DNA from: Nonomuraea ceibae
Lineage (GTDB): Bacteria; Actinomycetota; Actinomycetes; Streptosporangiales; Streptosporangiaceae
Assembly (NCBI RefSeq): GCF_019396325.1
Contig: NZ_JAHKRO010000036.1
Span: 1 to 64,000 of the forward strand
Length of the DNA stretch: 64,000 bases
Reading direction: 5' to 3'
Below are positions 33,793 through 41,900 of the stretch, in pieces; position 1 is the stretch's first letter; each line of letters begins with the position of its first letter. The notes below the pieces were generated by a model, which searched no databases, was not told the origin of the DNA, and worked only from the letters and a program-made list of their open reading frames with translations. The position numbers and the translations under genes were made by a program.

Positions 33793-34581
33793 CTATTGCA
33801 TGCATTGCATGCAAACGACGGTGACGTTGTCCCGCCCGCCCTCGGCGAGCGCGTGACGGACCAGCCGGCGCGCGTCCTCCAGCGGGCCGCCGCCCGGCCC
33901 CAGCGCCTCCCGCAGCGACGCCGCGTCCGGCAGATATCGCCACAGCCCGTCCGTGCACAGCAGGAGGCGGCCCGGCCCGCGCGGCCGGTAGCCGCGCACG
34001 CGCGGCACGGGCTCGCCCGCGTCGGCGCCCAGCCAGGCGGTGATCACCTCGTCGCCGTCCACGTCGTCCTCGGTCAGCGCCATCGCCGTGCCCTCGTCGG
34101 GCAGCCAGTACGCCCTGCTGTCGCCCACCCACGCGCACCACACGCCCTGCGGCCCGGCGATCCCCGCCACGTACGTGCAGGCCGGGGCGGCCCGGACGGA
34201 CGACGCCAGCGCCGCCACCGCGCGCCCGGCGCGGACCGCGGAGGCCGCCAGCGCCTCCTCCGGCAGCAGCGGCACGGCCAGCAGGGAGGCCAGCGCCGCG
34301 ACGCCCGTCTCGGCGGCGACCCGGGCGGCCCGCTCCGCTCTCGGCGACATCGACACCCCGTCGCACACCACCCCCGCCGTCCACGGGCCCGGCGTGGCCA
34401 GCGCCATCGCGTCGGCGTTCACCTCACGCCGCAGGCCGCGGTCGCTCACCCCGGCCGCGCCCGGACCGGCGGTGATCTCCAGGTGCGCGCGGAAGGCCGG
34501 CTGCGCGGCGCCGCAGTGCCAGCAGTGCCCGTCGGGGGCCACCGTGCCGCCGCACCGGACGCACTCCGTGATCTCCGTCAT
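33793..34581 (-). CDS. PP2C-type protein phosphatase with N-terminal zinc ribbon
   Basis: A 262-residue protein. The first 30 residues form a zinc ribbon, CVRCGG and CWHCG. A PP2C fold follows: SDRGLRREVNADAMAL, VVCDGVSMSPRAERAA (metal-binding Asp-Gly), WCAWVGDSRAYWL, LLLCTDGLWRYLPD and EGGRDNVTVVCMQ. It should remove phosphate from Ser/Thr on targets of an Hank-type kinase; none is encoded nearby. The next upstream gene is a penicillin-binding protein, often a substrate of such signalling. Its last codons (CMQCMQ) double as the GntR operator. Confidence 0.9.
   Translation of the reverse strand: MTEITECVRCGGTVAPDGHCWHCGAAQPAFRAHLEITAGPGAAGVSDRGLRREVNADAMALATPGPWTAGVVCDGVSMSPRAERAARVAAETGVAALASLLAVPLLPEEALAASAVRAGRAVAALASSVRAAPACTYVAGIAGPQGVWCAWVGDSRAYWLPDEGTAMALTEDDVDGDEVITAWLGADAGEPVPRVRGYRPRGPGRLLLCTDGLWRYLPDAASLREALGPGGGPLEDARRLVRHALAEGGRDNVTVVCMQCMQ
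33796..33814. promoter_or_regulatory. 19-bp palindrome TTGCATGCATTGCATGCAA, GntR operator candidate
   Basis: It is perfectly symmetrical around the central T. It ends directly before TAGCTT (33795-33790), a -10 candidate for gntR whose start is at 33776. FadR-type regulators bind such sites. It also encodes the last six residues of the PP2C protein. Confidence 0.7.
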
Positions 34582-34701
34582 GCCGCCAGGATTCCACCGG
34601 AGATCCACCGGGCGCGCGGCGCCCGTACGGGACGCGGACGGGCGTCCGGGGGCGTCCTGCGCGGACCGCCTACCGGGTCACCCGCCCCGGAGGGCGCGCG
34701 G

Positions 34702-36312
34702 TCACACGGACGGGAGGGCGCGCAGGAAGTCGGCGGCGATCGGGGCCGCGACCTTGCCGCCGCCTCCGCCGCCCTCGACCACCACCGCGAACGCCACGTC
34801 CTCGGTGAAGCCGATGAACCAGGCGTGCGAGTCGAGCTTCGGCCCGCTGCCGTACTCGGCGGTGCCCGTCTTGCCGCGGGTGCCCGACGGCAGCCCGGCC
34901 GACTTCGCGGTGCCCTTGGTGACGACGGCCGCCATCATGCCGTGCAGCGCCTCGGTGACGCCGCCGGGCAGCTTGCGGGCCTCGGCCTTCTGCTTCAGCT
35001 CGGGGACCAGCGTCGGCGGGCGCCAGGTGCCGTCGGCGATCGCGGCGGCCACCGACGCCATCGACAGCGGGCTGGCCGTGATCCGGCCCTGGCCGAACGA
35101 CTCGGCGGCCAGCTCCGCATCGGACTCGGCGCGGGGGAAGCTCGCCTTCGTGGCCGGCACGCCGATCGACAGCGGCTGGTTGAAGCCCACCAGCTCGGCG
35201 GTCTGGAGCAGCTTGTCCGCCCCCAGCCGCTCCTCGGCCAGCGGCGCGAACGTCGTGTTGCACGAGTGGGCGAAGGAGTCGGAGAACGACAGCGACCCGA
35301 ACTCCGCCTTCTCCGAGTTGCGGATCCGCAGCCCGCCGACGGTCACGTACTTGGGGCACGTCACGGTGTCGCGCGGCGACAGCCCGTCGGCGAGCAGCCC
35401 GATGGCGGTGACGGCCTTGAACGTCGAGCCGGGCGCGTAGCGGCCGTCGAGCGCCCGGTTGAAGCCGCCGCGGTTGTTGACCACGGCCAGGATCTCGCCC
35501 GAGCCGGGCTCGATCGCCACCATCGAGGCGGGCTTGTCCACGTCCTTGACGGCGGTGACGGCGGCGGCCTGCACGCCGGGGTCGAGCGTGGTGCGCAGCG
35601 GCTCGCCGTCGGTGCCGTCGATCTTCTCCAGGGTCTTGCCGCCCGCCTGGATCTCGGTCGTCGGCGTGCCGGCCAGCCGCTCCTGGAACGCCTGCTGGAG
35701 CCCGCCCCGGCCGACCGCCTGGCCCACCTTGTAGGCGGAGCCGAGCTTGGCCACGTCCTTCTTGGTCGCCTTGTCCAGGTAGCCGACGAGCTGCTGGACC
35801 GAGCCGCCCACGTCGCCGCCGTCGATGCGGCCGCCGCCCGCGTCGGTGATCGCCGCGCGCTCCGGCCACGACGTCTTGAGCGCGAACGTCGCGCCCGGCG
35901 TCAGCTGCGGGTGCAGGGCGGCGGGCGTCCAGTCGACCTTCCAGTGGCGGTCGGCGACCTTCAGCGCGAGCTCGCCCTCGTACGCCCACTCCCCGGCGTT
36001 CTTCAGCCGGTGGGTGGCGGTGTAGGGGACGGTGGCGCGGCCGTCGCGCTCGCGCGGGGCGCCCACCTGGATCGTCGAGGACTCCACGCCGAGCCCCTGC
36101 CGGAACTGGTCGTAGACGCCGAGCTCCCGCGGCGCCGCCAGCTCGGCGCTCATCCGGGCCCGGTCGCCCGCCTGCCACGCCGCGGCGAAGCGCTGCGCGG
36201 TCTCGGCGGGCGTGCCGCGGGTGTGCAGCAGGTAGTAGGCGCCCCCGCCGGCGGCTCCCAGCGCCAGCACGGTGGCGCCGGACACGATCGCGATGGTGCG
36301 GCCACGCGCCAC
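34702..36312 (-). CDS. Penicillin-binding protein with MecA_N-like domain (peptidoglycan transpeptidase)
   Basis: A 536-residue membrane-anchored protein. The N-terminal helix is IAIVSGATVLALGAAGGGAY. An NTF2-like MecA_N domain follows (about 35-150, ETAQRFAAAWQAGDRARMSA), then a dimerisation region and the transpeptidase domain. Active-site motifs are STFK (about 296-299), SCN (about 348-350) and KTGTAE (about 479-484). The layout matches class B PBPs involved in wall cross-linking and beta-lactam tolerance. GTG 36312 is three bases after the plsC stop, so the genes are coupled. Confidence 0.93.
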   Translation of the reverse strand: MARGRTIAIVSGATVLALGAAGGGAYYLLHTRGTPAETAQRFAAAWQAGDRARMSAELAAPRELGVYDQFRQGLGVESSTIQVGAPRERDGRATVPYTATHRLKNAGEWAYEGELALKVADRHWKVDWTPAALHPQLTPGATFALKTSWPERAAITDAGGGRIDGGDVGGSVQQLVGYLDKATKKDVAKLGSAYKVGQAVGRGGLQQAFQERLAGTPTTEIQAGGKTLEKIDGTDGEPLRTTLDPGVQAAAVTAVKDVDKPASMVAIEPGSGEILAVVNNRGGFNRALDGRYAPGSTFKAVTAIGLLADGLSPRDTVTCPKYVTVGGLRIRNSEKAEFGSLSFSDSFAHSCNTTFAPLAEERLGADKLLQTAELVGFNQPLSIGVPATKASFPRAESDAELAAESFGQGRITASPLSMASVAAAIADGTWRPPTLVPELKQKAEARKLPGGVTEALHGMMAAVVTKGTAKSAGLPSGTRGKTGTAEYGSGPKLDSHAWFIGFTEDVAFAVVVEGGGGGGKVAAPIAADFLRALPSV

Positions 36313-36315
36313 GGG

Positions 36316-37014
36316 TCAGCCCCCTCCGGTTCCGATGGCCGCCTTGTGGCTGGCCGCGTAGGTCGGCACGTACTCCTGGCCGGACAGCTCCTGGATGGCC
36401 GCCATGATCTCGTCGGTGACGCGGCGGCGGTCCTGGGCCCTGGTGTGGTCGCCGGTGAACGTCATCGGCGCGCCGATCGCGATGCCGATCCTGGCCGGGC
36501 GCGGCACCTTGGCGCCGAGCGGCAGCACCTTCTCGGTGCCGCTGAGCGCCACGGGCAGCACCGGCGCGCCCGTCTTCAGCGCCAGCCACGCCACGCCGAT
36601 CTTCCCCCGGTAGAGGCGGCCGTCGGGGGAGCGGGTGCCCTCCGGATGGATGCCGAACAGCTCGCCGCGCTCCAGCAGCGCCGCGGCGGCGTCGAGCATG
36701 TCCTGGGCCGCGTGCGCGCTCTCCCGGTCGGTCGGCAGGCTCCCGCCGAGCCGCATGAACCAGCCGGCGACCGGGTTGCCGGAGAAATACTCGTTCTTGG
36801 CCGCGAACGTGACGTGCCGGGGCAGCAGCGCGGGCAGCAGGAACGAGTCGAGCACCGAGAGATGGTTGGCGGCCAGGATCGCCGGTCCGCTCCGCGGCAC
36901 GTGCGCGGCGCCCGAGATGTACGGACGGCACATCGCGTGAGCGAGGGGCGCGGCGGCGAACTTGACCACTTGATATAGCAACGGGCTCTCCTGGACGATC
37001 GTCGGCTCGGCCAC
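36316..37014 (-). CDS. plsC: 1-acyl-sn-glycerol-3-phosphate acyltransferase (PlsC)
   Basis: A 232-residue protein with the catalytic HX4D motif NHLSVLD and the glycerol-phosphate-binding HPEGTRSPDGRLYRGKIGVA. It starts VAEPTIVQESPLLYQVVKFA. It adds the second acyl chain to lysophosphatidic acid at the membrane. GTG 37014 was chosen because earlier in-frame starts lie within the structured region upstream. A terminator hairpin 12 bases before this start and a potential structured RNA suggest regulated or read-through expression. Confidence 0.9.
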   Translation of the reverse strand: MAEPTIVQESPLLYQVVKFAAAPLAHAMCRPYISGAAHVPRSGPAILAANHLSVLDSFLLPALLPRHVTFAAKNEYFSGNPVAGWFMRLGGSLPTDRESAHAAQDMLDAAAALLERGELFGIHPEGTRSPDGRLYRGKIGVAWLALKTGAPVLPVALSGTEKVLPLGAKVPRPARIGIAIGAPMTFTGDHTRAQDRRRVTDEIMAAIQELSGQEYVPTYAASHKAAIGTGGG

Positions 37015-37025
37015 CCACCATAAGG

Positions 37026-37055
37026 CAGGCGCCCCGTCCGGGGACGGGGCGCCTG
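37026..37055 (-). terminator. Strong GC hairpin directly upstream of plsC
   Basis: CAGGCGCCCCGTCC and GGACGGGGCGCCTG are perfect 14-bp complements with two bases between, so a 12-bp stem with a 6-nt loop is realistic. On the minus strand CCTTAT follows. It lies 11 bases after the 37066-37179 element and could end that RNA or act as an attenuator of plsC. Confidence 0.75.
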
Positions 37056-37065
37056 GGAAGCTGTT

Positions 37066-37179
37066 AAGGCCGATGTGGCGGTCGCCTCCTCGGCGAGGTG
37101 CACAACACGGCTCCAGCCGAACGGTATTCCGTGAAGGCGGTAATTTGCGGCCCGGGGGACACAGACCACATCGGCCTTT
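37066..37179 (-). ncRNA. Candidate structured RNA closed by a 13-bp stem
   Basis: AAGGCCGATGTGG (37066-37078) and CCACATCGGCCTT (37167-37179) are perfect complements 88 bases apart. Inside are further hairpins: CGGC-TCCA-GCCG, ACGG-TATT-CCGT and CCTC-CTCGGC-GAGG. With the terminator just downstream on the minus strand this looks like a 114-nt multi-branched RNA or a 5' leader of plsC. No known Rfam class was recognised; RNase P, tmRNA, SRP, 6C and T-box hallmarks are missing. The strand is inferred from the terminator and plsC. Confidence 0.45.
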
Positions 37180-37475
37180 CGATGCTAACGGACATTCGGC
37201 GGCCCGTATTCCACCGGGCCCAAAGAGCGGGTCATCTTCTGGTCCGCAGCGACCGGCCGGCGCCAAGGACGCCCAGCTCACAGACCCTCACCCGACTCCC
37301 GCGAATCCTCTGAAATCGTCACGGAGGCTCAGAGCCTCGGGTCACGCTCGGGAGGTCTGCGATCAGATGCTGGTTGCCATCGATCGCCGCTGCGGAAGCG
37401 GAGTGGGAACCGATGGGCTAGATGTTCAAGCGACGCCTCGCTGGCCTCGTGAGCTCACGAGCGGACGGCCCGGCG

Positions 37476-37690
37476 CTAAATTGCGTTGCTGCCCTGCACC
37501 ACTTCGCCTGCAACCAGATCTGGTGCGAACCCGTCGCGTTGCCCGGCGAACTCTTGGCCTGAATTCCGATGCTGGCCCTGCCCGGCATCGCTGCTCACAG
37601 CTACGAGTCCAAGCGTCTGCGCCTGCGACTGTCCACCGTGGCGGGAAGACTAAGGCTTTTCCAACCTGATCGCCAGCAGGGGCGGCGCCT
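37476..37690 (+). pseudogene. IS1380-like transposase, C-terminal remnant
   Basis: The plus strand reads ALHHFACNQIWCEPVALPGE, LLA, stop, IPMLAL and ESKRLRLRLSTVAGRLRLF. This matches the IS1380 family end (usually NRIWCEIVALACELLAW, MLAL, EPKRLRLRLFxVAGRL). The TGA at 37560-37562 stands where TGG is expected. Nothing upstream (37180-37475) could be recognised as the missing part. Confidence 0.75.
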
Positions 37691-37744
37691 GGACCGGTTG
37701 CATGAGAAGAGGCCCCCGGGAAGACAGCACTCGACCAAGATCCG

Positions 37745-38537
37745 ATGCCCCAACCGGGAGCCTCGTTGCTGTCTTATCGTGCCTCGATTCCGCTGTCCAA
37801 CCACACCCTGATCCGGCTGGCCAAGCTTATCCGCACCCCAGGGGGCCGAACGAGGCTGCCGGTCGCGGCGGTTAGCTCCGGCCCAGCAGGCGCTACTGGT
37901 CCTGGCCACCTGCTCAATGGCGACACCCACGCGCGCCTGATCGACGGCTTCGCCATCGGCACCACCACCGCCTGGCGCTACGTCCGCGAAACTGTGGAAC
38001 TTGTGGGCGTCCTGGCCGACGACGTACACGCCGCCACCGCACGAGCCGCCCGGTTGGCCTACGCCATCCTGGATGGCACACTCATCCCCATCGATCGCCT
38101 CGCCGACGAACGGCTGTACTACAGAGGCAAACAAAACAGCACGGGACGAACGTGCGGCTGCCGGCCGATCCAGCGCGCCGACTGGTGTGGGCCTCGCCAG
38201 CGATTCCGGGCGCCGTCCACGACATCACCGCCGCACGGAAGGCCGGCCTGATCGATGCCCTGACCAGCGCCGGCGTCAAGACCTTCGCCGACAAGGGGTA
38301 GCAAGGCGCGGGCGGCACCATCCGTGCATCGTTCATGCAGCATCGCCACCGTCGATGGCTGTCACGCAGGCAGCGAGAGGTCAACCGCTCCCATGCCCGC
38401 ATCTGTGCCATAGGCGAGCGCCCGTTGCAACCTTGAAGGCCTGGAAGGTACTGACCAAGCTGCGCTGCTGCCCGCACCGCGCGACCACACTCGTGCAGGC
38501 GATCCTCGTGCTGCAGCTCATCGAAGAAGGCCGTTAA
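37745..38537 (+). pseudogene. IS5-family-like DDE transposase, frameshifted and with a stop codon
   Basis: Joined frames give LIRLAKLIRTPGGRTRLPVA, LIDGFAIGTTTAWRYVRETV, AYAILDGTLIPIDRLADERL, then after a shift near 38135 NVRLPADPARRLVWASPAIP and GAVHDITAARKAGLIDAL, ending FADKG, TAG (38299-38301), QGAGGTIRASF. A third lesion near 38428 is followed by VATLKAWKVLTKLRCCPHRA to the TAA at 38537. The HTH, first Asp (LDGT) and second Asp (VHDITA) of the DDE are recognisable. It is inactive. Confidence 0.85.
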
Positions 38538-38801
38538 CAGGATGAAAAGGCTGACTGGCCCGCACTGGTCGGCGCGTGCGTCTGCCCATCGTCGTCCGAT
38601 GGCCCAGGGCCCGTGACATCCTGACCGCCCTGACCCGCCTGCAAGCCCTCTCAGCCCCGGTCTGACCAGATGCAAGCTATCCCTGCGACCGAGAATGGAA
38701 ACATCCGCGGGCCCATGGAACCCCGCCCACCCGACGCGACAGCTGGGCCAGCGTGCTGACCGCAGCACAGAACTCGACCTTGAGCCGGACCACTCAGCCC
38801 C
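38538..38801 (+). other. Gene-poor stretch with an unidentified transposase-like tail
   Basis: Between the IS5-like remnant and the hairpin no gene is supported. About 38577-38666 encodes RLPIVVRWPRARDILTALTR then LQALSAPV and a stop, which looks like the end of another insertion-sequence protein, but I could not assign it. Confidence 0.4.
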
Positions 38802-38832
38802 CCACGCCTCGATCACGAAGATCGAGGCGTGG
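38802..38832. terminator. Perfect 13-bp hairpin between the IS remnants and the giant secreted protein
   Basis: CCACGCCTCGATC and GATCGAGGCGTGG pair perfectly around ACGAA. It lies about 100 bases downstream of the minus-strand gene ending at 38934 and could terminate it. No U-tract is present on either strand. Confidence 0.65.
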
Positions 38833-38933
38833 AGGGCGAGTTTGTGTCTTGCGTCGTGATGCTCGACGGAGCGATTCGCCTGGCATCACGATCAGACGTT
38901 TGAATAGGTAGCGATGTTCTCGCTCATTTTGTG

Positions 38934-41900
38934 TTAATCATTTGACCATGGCGGTTCTGTTGCATCTCGTGTACATCCGTTCACGCATTGAACGAGTACG
39001 CCGGCCGAGTCCTTAGCGCGTCTGTAGTCGCACGTGAGAGAGAGGCTAAGGTTATCCCACTTCGGTGGTGGAACGATTCCCTTCTTGAAAGTTATGTTTC
39101 CTATCACCTCGCGATGGTATTGCTTTAAGTTGCAGACAGATATGTCCAGGCTTACGCAGCGCCCTTCTACGCGTGCTCTCTGTCGGGCGATTTTCGGGTT
39201 ATTGACGAAGTCTGTTGGTGCATACTTGAATTTGCTGCACTGCTCACGCTCCGTCTTGGACCAGTTGACTTGTGCGGCTACTTGGAGAGAGCCTCCTACT
39301 TTCGCCGGCTCTGCACTGCCGCTCGCAGTAAGTCCAGCTGAGTGGCTGTACTGGGTTTCTGCCAGGCCGAAGCAAGTGATGTCTTCCACTTTCATGCTCG
39401 CGTGCGTGCGGAGAGTCTTTCCCCAATCCGAGTTGAATTTCTCTCCTTGGATTGGGAACAGACTCATGTACGCCGTGTGCCTTGTTGCGCTCCACCTATG
39501 TGGGTAGCCGCCGCTGCCGGGCTGGTCGTAATAGTCGTCTGCGGTCTCCCAGTCGGCGCCCATTTCGAGCTTTACCCACCAAAATTTCGAGACCATTGCA
39601 TGTTTGCAGCTGTGTTCGCCGCTGAAGCGGTTGCCGTTGCGAGTGCATTCACTGGGATACGAGCTTGTGCTGCCTTCCTCCTTGCAGTAGTTAGGCCACT
39701 CTCCGGTGGTGGCCCGGGTAACTCCTTGCGGCGGCAATGAACCGCAAATCACGGTCGGATCGTAGAAGTCTGTCGTATCCAGATTGAAATCGATTGGCAC
39801 TTGTATGATTGACATGCCTCCGCAACGGTCAAACACATGAACCGCGAGAGTATACGCACTTCCTTCTACCTGATCGGCCTCTATTCGCGTTTGTGAGCGG
39901 GGCTGAGAACTTCTTGCGGATGTTGACCAGGATCGGTCCACGTTTGCCATGACACCGACTTGTCCATCTGAGAGTCGCTGAACCACCACGTCTCTAAGGG
40001 CGAGCGCCGAGTTAGTGCGCGATGCGCCGTCTGCCTCCGTGACCGCCCGCTCCCGAATGAGTGACGCGTTCGTCAGTGACAGGCTGGCGGCAAGCGGACT
40101 GCTTGCCCTCCCGCTGCTAGTTCCCCAAATGTCTTCGGACGTGCCCTCAAGGACTTGGTCCTGAGCCCGATAGTACGCCATGACACGGTCGATGTACTCC
40201 TGAGCTCCCGATTCAGCGGCAGCCGTGGATTGGGGCTGGTTCCACTCTAGAACGCATGGGTTGGGTGCGTCTTCGGCTGGAGGCGGGGGGATGGGCAATG
40301 GTGTTACTGTGGCTGCTTCCCATGCGCTGACGCCGTAATGAGTCTTTGCGCGCACCCGCACTGTGTAAGTTTGGCCGTTCGTCAAATTAGTGATTGCTGC
40401 GTATGGGTCAGTGACGTCGAAGGTCTTCACCACAGTGCCCGCAGCATCGCTCACTTCCACGTCGTATGCATCGAGCATGGCAAGGCTGCCTGTTCGCTCC
40501 GGAAGGCCCCAACTAGCCACCGCGCCCGTGTCGCCGGCTTGAGTGACCAGGTTTAGGACCCCGCTGGGCGGCCCCGGATGAATGTATCTCAACGCCAGTG
40601 TGGGCTGCTGGGCAGCGCTGTCTTCTCCGAAGGAGACAACCTCAGCCATATCTGAGGTTAGAAGCAGCCACTGGTATTCACTGCCTGCGATGTCCGCCTG
40701 GGCATTGTCCAATGAGAGAGAGTACGGCGTTGAGGCAGGCTCCACGTCGGCCTCCAGTCCCGGTCCCGTACTCTCGCTCGTTACCGGGCTCTTCAGTGGT
40801 GCCGCCTTGATGATTCCGTCTGCAGGGCATAGGCCGGTGGCGCAAGTCGGCGTGCCGAGACGAAGTATGCCTTCGGACACCGCGGCCCCATCTGGAAGTT
40901 CGTCTAGCCTGAATCCGATGGCAGCGACGGTCTTGCCGATAGCATTGCCGCCAACTCGAATGGACGTGTCGTCGACCACCATGCAGGGCCTGCCATCACA
41001 AGCTGCCGGAGCAGTCTTGACGCTCTTAATTATGAAATTGTCTTTATTTAGCGTCAGGTGTCGGATGTCCTCTTCTGGCGGGGGCGGAGGCGTGCCTGGA
41101 GTTGCGAAAGACGCCGGCGAAGTTTTGGAGGTGCAGATCTCTCCTTCCCCGTTCTCGCCGCTTGCGCAGGCAGCCATCTGCCAGGTGTAAGTCGTGCCCA
41201 TCTGTACTAAATCAGGAGGCAACTGAAAAGAAGCCCGCTGGCCACCGTCGAGAGTTCGTGTTCCGATCGGCACAGAGCCTACAGGCGCACCCGTGTTGTC
41301 ATACAGGTAGTACTTAGCCGTCACCGGGCCGCCAGAGGGCCTGTTGACCATTCCTGACAGGATCGGCTGTGTCGGGTCGGCCATTCCGGTCTCGGTGTCC
41401 GTGGGCAGCAGCGGTGAGTCGGTGGTGATCCGGTAGTACGGGCTTTCGTTGCAGGACGGCGGGTTGATCCCGTTCAGGCATGCCCGGACCGAGATCTTGA
41501 AGCTGTCCACGTTGCTCACGTCGTAGGTTACCGAGGCGGCCTGGCCCGACGGGAGGTTGGCGTTGGTTGGCGGGGTGAGCGAGGTCATCCAGCTGAGCTC
41601 GGTCTCGCTCAGCGTCCGGTCGTAGACGCGTACCTCGTCGAAGTTGGCCTTGGTCGAGCTGCCGCTCGCGCCTCCGTACAGGTTCGACCCGTTGAGATTG
41701 AACGCGCCCGTGGACGCCCACGGGGTGCCGGCGAAGGCGTCTTCACCCGAGGGGGCGCCGTTGACGTACAGCCGCATCTTCTTGGAGTCCGCGTCGAAGG
41801 TGCCCGCCAGGTGCGTCCACACGCCGGACTGGGCCGCCGGGGTAGAAGTGACAGTCGTGGCTGCCGAGGCGCTGTCGTCGTGGTGCATGCGCATGTACCA

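Noticed and set aside
37066-37179. A MITE or IS pair of terminal repeats
   Set aside because: The 13-bp arms have no flanking target duplication and lie next to a terminator and plsC. A structured RNA is a better fit, though a mobile origin is not excluded.
37020-37740. RNase P RNA, tmRNA or T-box
   Set aside because: None of the conserved cores (for example GAGGAAAGTC, the tmRNA tag region, or the T-box AGGGTGGxACCGCG) could be found on either strand.
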